From JBBQER01 sp052148155 (GTDB taxonomy: Bacteria; Actinomycetota; Acidimicrobiia; IMCC26256; PALSA-610), in the NCBI GenBank assembly GCA_052148155.1, contig JBKQIY010000227.1, positions 1-64,000 on the forward strand: a DNA stretch of 64,000 nucleotides, given 5' to 3'. A program made the position numbers and the translations under genes. Shown here piece after piece: positions 52,884 to 62,316 of this stretch. The first letter of the stretch is position 1, and the number at the start of each line of letters is the position of its first letter. Under the pieces are notes generated by a model. The model saw only the letters and a program-made list of their open reading frames with translations. It made no database searches and had not been told where the DNA came from.

Positions 52884-53735
52884 ATGCTTGCCTACATCCC
52901 GAGCCCGTCGCACGGGATCGTGCACATCGGACCGTTGCAGCTGCACGCCTACGGCCTCATGCTCGCGATCGGTGTGCTCGTCGCCGCGAAAATCGCCGAC
53001 GTTCGTTGGCAGCGGACCCCCAACAACCCGAAAGTCATCGGCGAGATCGCCGTCCCCGTCGTCGTCGCAGGTGTTGTGGGCGCCCGCGTGTACCACTTGT
53101 TCACCGGATACAAGTGGAGCGAGGGCGGAGTGCTCGGCGCGTTCGAGATCTGGAAAGGCGGCCTTTCCATCTGGGGTGCGGTCGGCGCCGGGCTGATCAC
53201 CGTCGTGTTTCTCGCCCGCCGCAGACATCTCGACACGCTCGCGTTGGTCGACGCGATCGCGCCGGGCGTGGTCGTCGCGCAGGCCGTCGGACGGTGGGGC
53301 AACTATTTCAACCAGGAACTGTTCGGACGCCCGAGCAAACTTCCTTGGGCACTCGAAATCGACCTCGCGCAGCGGCCAATCAATTATGCACGTTTCGCGA
53401 CGTTCCAACCGACCTTCTTGTACGAGTCGATCTGGTGCCTGATCGTGTTCGTGACGATCGTATGGATCGAACGACACCGCGGTCTGCGCAAGGGGCAGGC
53501 CTTCTCGCTGTATGTCGCGATGTACTGCTTCGGACGTTGCTTCTTCGAGTGGTTGCGCGTCGATCCCGCCGCGAGAATTTTTGGGATCCGTTTCAATCTG
53601 TTGCTCTCCGCGGCGCTGTGCGTGGTCGGCGCGATCTTGTTCATACGTTTCGGACGTCGATCCGAACCTTCGGCGATCGCATCGGGTGGCGACCCCGGGC
53701 ACACTCCGACCGCATCTCGGGGATCTTCCGGATAG
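52884..53735 (+). CDS. lgt: Prolipoprotein diacylglyceryl transferase
   Basis: A 283-residue inner-membrane enzyme with about seven helices. The Lgt signature GRWGNYFNQELFGRPSKLPW is at about residues 140-159, including the essential Arg and the NxE motif. HAYGLMLAIGVL near the start carries the conserved His-Gly-Leu. It transfers diacylglycerol from phosphatidylglycerol to the lipobox cysteine, the first step of lipoprotein maturation. The start is ATG at 52884; a TAGGAT box lies 8 nt upstream. Followed after 53 bp by an ABC transporter operon. Confidence 0.92.
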   Translation: MLAYIPSPSHGIVHIGPLQLHAYGLMLAIGVLVAAKIADVRWQRTPNNPKVIGEIAVPVVVAGVVGARVYHLFTGYKWSEGGVLGAFEIWKGGLSIWGAVGAGLITVVFLARRRHLDTLALVDAIAPGVVVAQAVGRWGNYFNQELFGRPSKLPWALEIDLAQRPINYARFATFQPTFLYESIWCLIVFVTIVWIERHRGLRKGQAFSLYVAMYCFGRCFFEWLRVDPAARIFGIRFNLLLSAALCVVGAILFIRFGRRSEPSAIASGGDPGHTPTASRGSSG

Positions 53736-53788
53736 CGGCGGGACAGCCCCTTTCCCTAACGTGCACTGCAAGCAACCGAAGGAGCGGC

Positions 53789-54547
53789 GTGTCCACGACA
53801 AGTCCCCCCACGACAACTGCGGTGTCGGCGCGTGCCGTGAACGCGACGAAGGTATACGGCGACGTCGCCGCCGACACCGAAGTGCGCGCCCTCGACGGTG
53901 TCGACATCACATTCGAGCGGGGCGTCTACTCCGCGATCATGGGACCGTCGGGATCGGGCAAATCCACGCTGCTGCACTGCATCGCCGGTCTTGACAACCT
54001 GACCAGCGGCCAAGTGTTCCTCGGCGACATCGAGCTCAGCTCGCTCTCCGACAACGAGCTCACGCAGATCCGTCGCGATCGCGTCGGATTCGTGTTCCAG
54101 GCCTACAACCTGATCCCGACCCTCACCGCGCTCGAGAACATCACGCTTCCTCTCGCGCTCGCGGGGCGGACCCCCGACAACGAATGGCTCGATCACATCA
54201 TCGAGATCGTCGGGTTGCGATCACGTCTCAGTCACCGGCCTTCGGAGCTGTCCGGCGGTCAGCAACAACGGGTCGCGGTCGCGCGTGCGCTCGCAACCCG
54301 GCCCGAGATCGTCTTCGCCGACGAACCGACCGGAAACCTCGACTCACGCGCGAGCGGAGAGATCCTCGGCTTCATGAAAAAAGCAGTCGAAGAATTCGGC
54401 CAGACGATCGTGATGGTCACCCACGACCCGATCGCCGCGTCGTACGCGAGCCGGGTCGTGTTCCTCACCGACGGCCGGGTCACCGACGAGCTCGCCGACC
54501 CGAACCCGGACACCATCCTCGACAAGATGCGCCAGCTCGGCGCCTAG
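53789..54547 (+). CDS. MacB/LolD-type ABC transporter ATPase
   Basis: A 252-residue ATPase with Walker A GPSGSGKST near residue 52, Q-loop FVFQAYNLIPTLTALENI, signature LSGGQQQR near 156, Walker B IVFADEPTGNLDS and H-loop VTHDP. The Leu/Ile-rich post-Q-loop and DEPTGNLDS are typical of type VII (MacB/LolCDE/FtsE) systems that drive periplasmic mechanotransmission rather than import. GTG at 53789 follows AAGGAG by 6 nt. The permease gene starts 20 nt downstream. Confidence 0.92.
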   Translation: MSTTSPPTTTAVSARAVNATKVYGDVAADTEVRALDGVDITFERGVYSAIMGPSGSGKSTLLHCIAGLDNLTSGQVFLGDIELSSLSDNELTQIRRDRVGFVFQAYNLIPTLTALENITLPLALAGRTPDNEWLDHIIEIVGLRSRLSHRPSELSGGQQQRVAVARALATRPEIVFADEPTGNLDSRASGEILGFMKKAVEEFGQTIVMVTHDPIAASYASRVVFLTDGRVTDELADPNPDTILDKMRQLGA

Positions 54548-54567
54548 GCCCGGAGCCCACCCCACCG

Positions 54568-57114
54568 ATGTGGAAAGTCACCCGCAAGGGCCTCGCCGCG
54601 CACAAGCTCCGGTTCGCGCTCACCGCGCTCGCGGTGTTCCTCGGCGTCGCGTTCATGTCGGGCACGCTTGTGCTCACCGCGACGATCCAGAGCACGTTCG
54701 ACAACCTCTTCTCCAACATCTACCACGGCACCGACGCCGTCGTCCGAGCAAAAGAGGTGCTGTCAGCCGACTTCGGCGCCGGTCTGCGGCCGCCGATCCC
54801 GGAAACGTTCCTCGATCAGGTCCGCTCCGCGCCGGGTGTCGCGAGTGCGTCGCCCAACGTGCAGATCCAATACGCGCAGATCCTCAACGCGCAAGGCAAG
54901 ACGTTCGGCAAAGCCGGAACCGGCCCGCCCGCGCTCGGTTTCAACTGGGACCCGAACCCGACCCTCAACCAGTTCGAACTGCAGCCCGGTTCGCGCCCAC
55001 CCGCGAACGCGCACGAGGTCGTCATCGACAAGCGTTCCGCCGACGAGGGCAAGATTCACCTCGGCCAGGTCGTGACCGTCCTGACCGCACAAGGTCCCAA
55101 CCCGTACACGGTCGTCGGCGTCGTCAAGTTCGGCGACGCCGACAGCCCGGCCGGCGCCTCGGCGGCGCTGTTCACGCTGCCGGAAGCGCAACGACTCGCC
55201 GACGAGGTCGGCAAAGTCGACGCGATCGCGGTGGTCGCCAAGCCCGGAGTGTCCCAAGATCAGGTGCAGGCCAGCCTGGCGTCCGTCTTCTCGTCCAACC
55301 ACGACATCCAGGTGATCACCGGCAAGGCGATCACCAAAGAAAATCAGGCTGCCATCGACAAGACGCTCGGCTTCCTCAGCACCGCGTTGTTGCTGTTCGC
55401 GCTGGTCGCGCTGATCGTCGGCGCGTTCATCATCTACAACACCTTCTCGATCGTTGTCGCGCAACGTTCTCGCGAAATGGCACTCCTGCGCGCCATCGGA
55501 GCGAGCCGCAAGCAGGTCCTGCGTTCGGTACTGATCGAATCGACCGTGGTCGGCCTGCTCGCGTCGGCGGTCGGGATCGGAGGCGGGATCGTCCTGTCCT
55601 ACGGACTGAAAGGACTCGCGAACACGATCGGATTCGACATACCCGGCCAGGGTGTCACCATTCATCCGAACGCGATCATCGTCGGCCTCGTCGTGGGAAC
55701 CGTCGTGACGGTGCTGTCGGCCGTCGTCCCCGCCCGCCAGGCCGCCCGCGTGCCTCCCGTCGCCGCGATCCGCGACGTCGCGATCGAGCGCCGCTCCCGC
55801 AGTTCGGTCCGGCTGGCGATCGGAAGCCTCCTCGCGGTTGGCGGCATCGCGTCGCTGTTCGGCGGGCTGTTCGGCGGGGCCGGCATCCAACTGGTCGGGA
55901 TCGGCGCGGCCGCCCTGTTCGCGGGCGTGGTGGTCCTCGGCCCGCTGTTCGCCCGACCGGTCAGCTTGTGGATCGGTTCGCCGCTCCCTGCCCTCAAAGG
56001 CATGACAGGCACGCTCGCCCGGGAAAACGCGGCCCGCAACCCGAAACGTACGTCGGTCACCGCGACCGCGTTGATGATCGGCGTCGCGCTCGTCGGGTTC
56101 ATCACCGTGTTCGCGGCGTCGACGAAAGCGTCGTTCGGAAAAGCGATCGACAGCCAAGTCCTCGGCGACTTTGTGATCAAAGGTCCGGGCTTCCAGACCG
56201 GATTCAGCCCAAAGCTGGAAGCGTCGATCGCCAAGCTGCCCGAAGCAGCTGCGGTCACGCCGATGCGTGTCGGCCTGTTCGCGGTCGGCACCAGCCGCAA
56301 CCAACTGTTCGGGGTCGACCCGAAAGGCGCCCAACAGCTGTTCGACTTCGGCCCGGTCGCGGGCCAGTTCACAGACCTCACCGCTGACGGTATTGCGGTT
56401 TCGAAATTCAACGCGGACAAGAACCATTGGAAGATCGGCACCGAACTTCCAGTCACGTTCGTCGATACCGGCAAGTCTCAACTTCGGGTCGAGTTCATCT
56501 TCAAAGACCGGATCTTCTCCGACTACTACATTTCGACCGCGGCGTACGACGTTCACTACCGCGACCCGCTCGACGCTCAGATTTTCGTGAAACTCAAGCC
56601 GGGGGTCACACCCGCCGAAGGGCGAGGCGCGATCGAACCGCTCCTCGTCCCGTACCACACCGCACAACTCGAGGACAACGCCCAGTACAAAACCGATCAG
56701 CTCAAGAACCTGAACGGCCTGCTCGCGCTCGTGTACGTGCTGTTGTTGTTCGCCGTGCTGATCGCGCTGGTCGGTATCGCCAACACGTTGGCGCTGTCGA
56801 TCTATGAACGAACACGCGAGATCGGGTTGCTGCGCGCGGTCGGCATGTCGCGACGTCAAATCCGATCCACAGTGCGGTGGGAGTCTGTGATCATCGCGCT
56901 GTTCGGCACGTTGCTCGGCATCGTGATCGGTCTGTTCTTCGGATGGAGCGTCGTCACCGCCCTCCACAATCAAGGCATCACCACGTTCGATCCGGCGATC
57001 CCGCAGCTCGTGATCATCGTGCTGTTCGCGGCCGTGTCGGGCACGGTCGCCGCGATCCTCCCAGCCCGGCGGGCCGCCAAACTCGACGTGTTGCGCGCCG
57101 TTTCTACCGAATAA
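54568..57114 (+). CDS. FtsX-like ABC transporter permease (two FtsX domains)
   Basis: An 848-residue membrane protein. It has an N-terminal helix, a large extracytoplasmic MacB_PCD-like domain (about 45-255), an FtsX domain (three helices, about 265-420, with RSREMALLRAIGASRKQV), two more helices, a second extracytoplasmic domain (about 500-705) and a second FtsX domain (ERTREIGLLRAVGMSRRQI, about 720-845). This duplicated layout is common in actinobacterial exporters of drugs or cell-envelope lipids/lipoproteins. Partner of the upstream ATPase. Confidence 0.9.
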   Translation: MWKVTRKGLAAHKLRFALTALAVFLGVAFMSGTLVLTATIQSTFDNLFSNIYHGTDAVVRAKEVLSADFGAGLRPPIPETFLDQVRSAPGVASASPNVQIQYAQILNAQGKTFGKAGTGPPALGFNWDPNPTLNQFELQPGSRPPANAHEVVIDKRSADEGKIHLGQVVTVLTAQGPNPYTVVGVVKFGDADSPAGASAALFTLPEAQRLADEVGKVDAIAVVAKPGVSQDQVQASLASVFSSNHDIQVITGKAITKENQAAIDKTLGFLSTALLLFALVALIVGAFIIYNTFSIVVAQRSREMALLRAIGASRKQVLRSVLIESTVVGLLASAVGIGGGIVLSYGLKGLANTIGFDIPGQGVTIHPNAIIVGLVVGTVVTVLSAVVPARQAARVPPVAAIRDVAIERRSRSSVRLAIGSLLAVGGIASLFGGLFGGAGIQLVGIGAAALFAGVVVLGPLFARPVSLWIGSPLPALKGMTGTLARENAARNPKRTSVTATALMIGVALVGFITVFAASTKASFGKAIDSQVLGDFVIKGPGFQTGFSPKLEASIAKLPEAAAVTPMRVGLFAVGTSRNQLFGVDPKGAQQLFDFGPVAGQFTDLTADGIAVSKFNADKNHWKIGTELPVTFVDTGKSQLRVEFIFKDRIFSDYYISTAAYDVHYRDPLDAQIFVKLKPGVTPAEGRGAIEPLLVPYHTAQLEDNAQYKTDQLKNLNGLLALVYVLLLFAVLIALVGIANTLALSIYERTREIGLLRAVGMSRRQIRSTVRWESVIIALFGTLLGIVIGLFFGWSVVTALHNQGITTFDPAIPQLVIIVLFAAVSGTVAAILPARRAAKLDVLRAVSTE

Positions 57115-57131
57115 CAGACCGGGACGGTCTG
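57115..57131. terminator. Bidirectional hairpin between convergent genes
   Basis: CAGACC-GGGAC-GGTCTG lies in the 21-bp gap between the ABC permease and purE stops and can serve both. Confidence 0.5.
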
Positions 57132-57135
57132 AGGT

Positions 57136-57636
57136 TCAGGAACGGAACCGTTCTCGCAACGCGGCGTCTTTGGCTTGGACCTGTTCGGCGAGGTCGTCTT
57201 GGTATTGGCGCATCGCGGCGGCGAGCTTGTCGTCGCTCGTGCCGAGGATACGTACCGCGAGCAACCCGGCGTTGGTCGAATTCCCGATCGCGACGGTCGC
57301 GACCGGAACACCGGCCGGCATCTGCACGATCGACAGCAGCGAATCGAGGCCGTCGAGCTCGAACCGCGGGACGGGGACGCCGATCACCGGCAGCGGCGTC
57401 ATCGACGCGGTCATCCCCGGCAGCGCGGCAGCTCCGCCGGCCGCCGCGATGATCACCCGCACACCGCGCCCCGCGGCTGACCGCGCGTAGTCGTACATCA
57501 CGTCGGGAGTTCGATGGGCGGACACGACACGCACCTCGTGCGCGACGCCAAACTCGCTGAGCACGTCGATGGCGCCCTGCATGACTGTCAAATCGGAGTC
57601 GCTGCCCATGATGACACCGACCAGCGGATTGACCAC
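57136..57636 (-). CDS. purE: N5-carboxyaminoimidazole ribonucleotide mutase
   Basis: A 166-residue class I PurE. The active-site loop GVIMGSDSDLTVM is near the start, VVSAHRTPD carries the catalytic His (about residue 41), and the nucleotide loop is GGAAALPGMTASMT. It converts N5-CAIR to CAIR in purine synthesis. The likely start is GTG at 57636; a longer in-frame extension to 57783 has no family match. No purK is adjacent. Confidence 0.92.
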   Translation of the reverse strand: MVNPLVGVIMGSDSDLTVMQGAIDVLSEFGVAHEVRVVSAHRTPDVMYDYARSAAGRGVRVIIAAAGGAAALPGMTASMTPLPVIGVPVPRFELDGLDSLLSIVQMPAGVPVATVAIGNSTNAGLLAVRILGTSDDKLAAAMRQYQDDLAEQVQAKDAALRERFRS

Positions 57637-57736
57637 ACCTGCACCGTAGCCGGGCGGACCCGCCGCGGCCACGGACGACACCACGCCGACATCACCGAAA
57701 TGGAACGCGACCCGTCGGCCTGCAACGATGGGCGCC

Positions 57737-58705
57737 ATGCGAACACGACTGACCGAAATGCTCGGGATCGAACATCCAGTCATGCTGGCCGGGATGGGTG
57801 GCGTCTCCTACCACGCGGTGGTCGCCGCGGTGTCCGACGCCGGCGGTTTCGGCACCCTCGGCGCGGCGACGATGTCGTCCGAGCAACTCGACGAGGAGAT
57901 GGCCGCGGTGAAAGCCGCGACCGACAAGCCGTTCGGGGTTGACCTGCTCGCGGCGTTGCCCGAACGGATGCTCGCCGATGCCGACAAAGTCGTGACCGGA
58001 GGCGCGTCGTTGTTCGTCGCCGGGCTCGGCGTCCCCCGCGACGTCGTCAAGATCCTGCACGACGGCAATGTGCTCGTCGCGAGTATGTGCGGAAAAGTTC
58101 GGCATGCGATCGCGGCGGTCGAGGCCGGCTGCGACTTCGTGATCGCCCAGGGCACCGAAGCTGGCGGCCACACCGGCACCGTCGCGACGATGCCGCTCGT
58201 TCCGCAGATCGTCGACGAGGTGGGCGACAAGGTCCCGGTCGTGGCCGCCGGCGGCATCTTCGACGGCCGCGGCCTCGCCGCCGCGATCAGCCTCGGCGCC
58301 GACGGCGTCTGGCTCGGGACGCGCTTCATCGCAACCCCCGAAGCGCGGACCGTCCGCGGCTACAAAGCCGCGTTGTTACGCACTCCCGAAGACGGAACGG
58401 TGATCAGCCGAGGTTTTACCGGCAAGACGTTGCGGGCGGTGCGCAACGAGTGGACCCGCCACATCGAAGCCCATCCCGAAGAGCTCGCGAAGTTCCCCGA
58501 GCAGATGATGCGGGCGGTGCAAGCCAACGCCCTGCACCTCGGCGGCGACGAAACCGCCGACGTCGATCCTGACAAGGAGTGCTACCCGGCCGGGCAGGGC
58601 GTCGGCGCGATGCACGATCTCGTCCCCGCCGGTGAGCTCGTCCGCCGGATCGTCGACGAGGCCGAACACGCGCTCGCGCGCGCCGCCGCGACCGTTGTGG
58701 GGTGA
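57737..58705 (+). CDS. Nitronate monooxygenase/2-nitropropane dioxygenase family protein
   Basis: A 322-residue TIM-barrel FMN enzyme. The N-terminal segment LGIEHPVMLAGMGGVS, QGTEAGGHTG near residue 141 (with the His used as a base in class I enzymes), VPVVAAGGIFDGRGLAAAISLGADGVWLGTRF for phosphate binding, and a C-terminal YPAGQGVGA are as in the family. It oxidises alkyl nitronates or acts as an FMN-dependent enoyl reductase. Overlaps the next gene by 4 nt (GTGA). Confidence 0.87.
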   Translation: MRTRLTEMLGIEHPVMLAGMGGVSYHAVVAAVSDAGGFGTLGAATMSSEQLDEEMAAVKAATDKPFGVDLLAALPERMLADADKVVTGGASLFVAGLGVPRDVVKILHDGNVLVASMCGKVRHAIAAVEAGCDFVIAQGTEAGGHTGTVATMPLVPQIVDEVGDKVPVVAAGGIFDGRGLAAAISLGADGVWLGTRFIATPEARTVRGYKAALLRTPEDGTVISRGFTGKTLRAVRNEWTRHIEAHPEELAKFPEQMMRAVQANALHLGGDETADVDPDKECYPAGQGVGAMHDLVPAGELVRRIVDEAEHALARAAATVVG

Positions 58706-60087
58706 CGACCCGACGGCTCGTCGTCATCGGCGGCGACGCCGCCGGCATGACCGCCGCATCCCAGGCCCGCCGGCGCGCGACTCCCGACGAGCTCGAGATC
58801 GTCGCGTTCGAGCGCGGCGACTACACCTCGTACAGCGCGTGCGGTATCCCGTACTTCGTCGGCGGCCTCGTCGCCGACGTCGACGACCTCGTCGCCCGCT
58901 CCCCCGCCGAGCATCGCGCCAACGGCATCGATCTGCGTACCCGCACCGACGTGACCGCGATCGATCTCCCGGCACGGACGGTGACCGCCCGAGACATCGA
59001 TTCCGGCCGCGCGGTCGCCGAGCCGTTCGACGATCTGGTGATCAGTACCGGAGCGACGCCGTTGCGGCCGCCGCTGCCGGGCGTCGACGCGCCCGGCGTG
59101 TACGGCGTCCAAACACTCGGCGACGGCGTCCGCCTCCGCGACGAGGTCGTCGCGTCGGGCGCCCCGAACGGACGGGTGGTCGTCGTCGGCGGCGGCTACG
59201 TCGGCCTCGAGTTGGCCGAAGCGCTGCACCGGCGGGGCCGACCGGTCACCGTGGTCGAAGCCGGCGCCCAGCCGATGTCGACACTCGACGCCGACATGGG
59301 CGCACTGGTCGGCGACGCCATCCGCGGGCTCGGTATCACGCTGCTCACCGACACGTTGGTCGACGGGTTCGAAACCGACACCGACGGACGAGTCCGTGCG
59401 GTCACGATCGGCGATCACACCATCGCGACCGACACCGTCGTGTTGGGACTCGGCGTGAAACCGAACGTCGAACTCGCACGCGCGGCCGGCATCGACATCG
59501 GACCGGCCGGCGGGATCGCGACCGACGCCCACATGGCGACCAGCGCCGCGCACGTCTGGGCCGCCGGCGACTGCGCCGAAAGCCACCATCGGGTGTCCAA
59601 TCGACCGGTCGCGATCGCGCTCGGCACCCACGCGAACAAACAAGGTCGAGTCGTCGGTATCAACGTGACCGGCGGAGACGCCACCTTCGGCGGCGTCATC
59701 GGCACCGCGGCCACCAAGATCTGCGAGTACGAAGTCGCGCGTACCGGCCTCAACGAACGTGAGGCACGCGACGCCGGCTTCGAGATCGACACCGCAACGA
59801 TCGAAGCGACCTCACGGGCCAGTTACTACCCGGATACGACGCCGATCACCGTCAAGTTCGTCGTCGAACGTGGCCGCGGGCGCCTCCTGGGCGGGCAGAT
59901 CATCGGGCGAGAAGGAGCCGCGAAACGTATCGACGTGCTCGCGACCGCGATCTGGAACGAAATGACGGTCGACGAGATCGAACAGCTCGATCTCGCCTAC
60001 GCGCCGCCGTTCTCAACGGTGTGGGATCCGGTTCTGATCGCAGCCCGCCAAGCGGCCGGCCCGCTGTCCCCTACCCACCGGCCTTGA
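58702..60087 (+). CDS. FAD-dependent CoA-disulfide-reductase-like oxidoreductase
   Basis: A 461-residue two-dinucleotide-binding flavoprotein. The FAD motif is VVIGGDAAGMTAAS near residue 7, the single redox Cys is in YTSYSACGIPYF near 47, the NAD(P) motif VVVVGGGYVGLELAEAL near 155, the second FAD motif AAHVWAAGDCAE near 290, and a dimerisation domain occupies 340-450. The lone Cys in SxCGIPY places it with CoA-disulfide and NADH peroxidase/oxidase-type enzymes that maintain low-molecular-weight thiols. Coupled to the nitronate monooxygenase gene; its end overlaps the converging GMD gene by 17 bp. Confidence 0.87.
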   Translation: MTTRRLVVIGGDAAGMTAASQARRRATPDELEIVAFERGDYTSYSACGIPYFVGGLVADVDDLVARSPAEHRANGIDLRTRTDVTAIDLPARTVTARDIDSGRAVAEPFDDLVISTGATPLRPPLPGVDAPGVYGVQTLGDGVRLRDEVVASGAPNGRVVVVGGGYVGLELAEALHRRGRPVTVVEAGAQPMSTLDADMGALVGDAIRGLGITLLTDTLVDGFETDTDGRVRAVTIGDHTIATDTVVLGLGVKPNVELARAAGIDIGPAGGIATDAHMATSAAHVWAAGDCAESHHRVSNRPVAIALGTHANKQGRVVGINVTGGDATFGGVIGTAATKICEYEVARTGLNEREARDAGFEIDTATIEATSRASYYPDTTPITVKFVVERGRGRLLGGQIIGREGAAKRIDVLATAIWNEMTVDEIEQLDLAYAPPFSTVWDPVLIAARQAAGPLSPTHRP

Positions 60088-61057
60088 TGCGTTCCGCGGT
60101 GAGATCATTCTCGTACATCATCCGAACGAGTTCGGGGAAACTGACCCGCGGCTTCCAGCCGAGCACTTCACGTGCTTTCGACGCGTCGCCGAACAGCAGG
60201 TCGACTTCGGCCGGACGGTAGAAACGCTGGTCCTGGGTGACGTGCGACTCCCAGTCGTCAATTCCGGCCAGGGCGAACGCGTTCTCGAGCAGCTCACGGA
60301 TGCTGTGCGTCTCACCGGTCGCGATCACATAGTCGTCGGGTGCGTCCTGCTGCAGCATCATCCACATGGCTTCGACGTAGTCGCCGGCATATCCCCAGTC
60401 GCGCGACGCGTCGAGGTTGCCGAGCGTGATGCTGTCTTGCAACTCGAGCTTGATGCGAGCGACCGCGTTGGTGACCTTGCGGGTCACGAACTCCAAGCCG
60501 CGTTTGGGACCCTCATGGTTGAACAGGATTCCGCTGCTCGCATGGATGCCGTAGGCCTCCCGATAGTTCATCGTCGTGTAATGGCCGAACACTTTCGCGG
60601 CGCCATACGGCGAGCGAGGATGGAACGGCGTGCGTTCGGTCTGCGGAGTTTCGTGCACCTTGCCGAACATCTCCGACGACGACGCTTGATAGAAGCGGAT
60701 CGGGTTGTTGTCGGTACCACCGACGATACGCACCGCCTCGAGCATCCGCAGCACGCCCAGCCCAGTGATTTCCGCGGTGAGTTCGGCCTGCTTGAACGAA
60801 AGTTGCACGAAACTGATCGCGCCCAGGTTGTAGACCTCGTCGGGCTGAACCTGTTCGACCACCGCAATCAATGACGACAGGTCACGCAGGTCACCTTCGA
60901 TCAGCTCGAGCGCCGGGTTCTCTCCCTGCACCAGCTCGATCTTCGGGTTGGCCTGGCCTCGAACGAGACCGAAGACCTGGTAGCCCTTGAAGGCCAGAAA
61001 TTCGGAGAGATGACGACCGTCTTGACCGGTGATTCCTGTGATCAGTGCGCGTTTCAC
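60071..61057 (-). CDS. gmd: GDP-mannose 4,6-dehydratase
   Basis: A 328-residue extended SDR. The cofactor motif ITGITGQDGRHLSEFL is near residue 7; the catalytic Thr/Ser-Glu appears in YQASSSEMFGK (about 119-128), Tyr-x3-Lys in SPYGAAKVFG (about 148-157), and LFNHEGPKRG and the C-terminal GWKPRVSFPELV match the family. It makes GDP-4-keto-6-deoxymannose, precursor of fucose and rhamnose-type sugars for glycans. GTG at 61057 fits the family start; it lies 10 nt after the DUF3151 stop, forming a two-gene unit. Confidence 0.92.
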   Translation of the reverse strand: MKRALITGITGQDGRHLSEFLAFKGYQVFGLVRGQANPKIELVQGENPALELIEGDLRDLSSLIAVVEQVQPDEVYNLGAISFVQLSFKQAELTAEITGLGVLRMLEAVRIVGGTDNNPIRFYQASSSEMFGKVHETPQTERTPFHPRSPYGAAKVFGHYTTMNYREAYGIHASSGILFNHEGPKRGLEFVTRKVTNAVARIKLELQDSITLGNLDASRDWGYAGDYVEAMWMMLQQDAPDDYVIATGETHSIRELLENAFALAGIDDWESHVTQDQRFYRPAEVDLLFGDASKAREVLGWKPRVSFPELVRMMYENDLTAERIKAGG

Positions 61058-61067
61058 GATTCCGACG

Positions 61068-61502
61068 CTACTCCGAACGACGATCCCAACTGGGGTCCAA
61101 CTGGTACAAGAACTCGTCGCAGCGGCGGGATTCGTCGACCTCGCCGATCGCTTCCGCGGCGGTATGCAGGCCTTCGAGCGCGCGGAGAAAACCTCGGTTG
61201 GTTTCGTTGCGCCAACGCACATAGCCCGACCCGCGCCAACCCGCCTGGCGCAACCGATCGAGGCCCCGGTGGTAGCCGACACGAAAGTAGGCGTAGGCCT
61301 CGACGTCGTCACGTGCGAGCTGGCCCAGCCTCGCCCACGCGTCGAGGTAGCGCGGCCAACGGGCACAGACGTCGGAAACCGCGTCGCGGCGACCCTCGAC
61401 CGCGCCGCCGAGCGCGGCGCGCAGTGCGTCCCGCGCATCATCGGGCTCGACATCGAGCACCGTCTCCGGAATACCGCCTGGTGTGAATCCGACGTCGGTC
61501 AT
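61068..61502 (-). CDS. DUF3151 family protein
   Basis: A 144-residue soluble, helical protein with the DUF3151 signature: RWPRYLDAWARLGQLA, DVEAYAYFRVGYHRGLDRLRQAGWRGSGYVRWRNETNRGFLRAL and a final RRCDEFLYQLDPS. The family is actinobacterial and uncharacterised; TPR-like helices suggest protein binding. Located immediately upstream of gmd in the same direction. Confidence 0.85.
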   Translation of the reverse strand: MTDVGFTPGGIPETVLDVEPDDARDALRAALGGAVEGRRDAVSDVCARWPRYLDAWARLGQLARDDVEAYAYFRVGYHRGLDRLRQAGWRGSGYVRWRNETNRGFLRALEGLHTAAEAIGEVDESRRCDEFLYQLDPSWDRRSE

Positions 61503-61572
61503 ACCTGCGTGATGCTAATGGTGCGAACAACGCACCTCTGGACCCGCCCTGAAGGTCGCTGCGACGCACCGG

Positions 61573-61578
61573 TAGGCT
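61573..61578 (+). promoter_or_regulatory. Leaderless -10 box of the phosphatase/DUF3090/SCO1664 operon
   Basis: TAGGCT followed by 6 nt and ATG at 61585. It is identical in sequence and spacing to the boxes before the marR-type and DUF6416-like genes. Confidence 0.5.
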
Positions 61579-61584
61579 CGGATC

Positions 61585-62316
61585 ATGGCGCAACCGGCTA
61601 CGGACGCCCCTTCCACCGAACTCGCGGCGAACGGGGACGCGTCCGAAAAACATGAAGCGAAACCACCGACCCGACTGGTGCTCGTACGCCACGGCGTCAC
61701 CGCGCAGACCGGTCCGCTGTTGTCGGGCCGGATGCCCGGCATCGACCTGTCGGAAAAAGGAATCGGTCAGGCCCAAGCCGCGGCCGACCGCCTGGCCACG
61801 CTGGCGATCTCCACGGTGTACGCGAGCCCGATCGAACGGACGACCCAGACCGCCAGTTACATCGCAGCCCGTCTCGGGCTCGACGTTCGGCCACTTCCCG
61901 GGGTGATCGAAGCCGACTACGGCGACTGGACTGGCGGCAAGATCGCAGATCTCGCCAAAACCGACGAATGGAAGGTCGTGCAGGCTGCGCCGTCACGGGC
62001 GCAGTTTCCGGGCGGCGAGTCATTGCGGGCGATGCAGTCCCGCATGGTCGACGCGCTCGACGCGGTGGTCGCCGCCCATCCGCACGAAACCGTCGTGGTG
62101 GTCAGCCACGCCGATCCCATCAAGTCGGCGATCGCCCATTACACCGGCATGCATCTCGACCTGTTCCAACGACTGCATGTGAGTCCGGCGTCGGTCACCG
62201 TGCTCGACTTCCACCCCTACGGCGCGCTGCTCGTGAAATGCAACGACACCGGCGGCCTCGCTGATCTCATGCCCGAACCGTCCGCTCAAACCTCCGAACC
62301 CGACCCGGCGCGATGA
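61585..62316 (+). CDS. MSMEG_4193-type histidine phosphatase (putative phosphomutase)
   Basis: A 243-residue histidine phosphatase superfamily protein. The catalytic motif LVLVRHGVTAQTG is near residue 32 (phospho-His), Arg and Glu pockets are in YASPIERTTQT and GVIEADYGDWTG, and the second His is in VVSHADPIKSAI near 172. It matches the actinobacterial MSMEG_4193 group. The first 25 residues are a variable, disordered extension. Start of a conserved three-gene operon: its end overlaps the DUF3090 gene by 4 nt. Confidence 0.88.
   Translation: MAQPATDAPSTELAANGDASEKHEAKPPTRLVLVRHGVTAQTGPLLSGRMPGIDLSEKGIGQAQAAADRLATLAISTVYASPIERTTQTASYIAARLGLDVRPLPGVIEADYGDWTGGKIADLAKTDEWKVVQAAPSRAQFPGGESLRAMQSRMVDALDAVVAAHPHETVVVVSHADPIKSAIAHYTGMHLDLFQRLHVSPASVTVLDFHPYGALLVKCNDTGGLADLMPEPSAQTSEPDPAR

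Noticed and set aside
54763..56973. 736-codon open frame on the minus strand
   Set aside because: Antisense shadow of the FtsX-like permease; composition is Asp/Gly/Arg/Glu-rich with no family resemblance.
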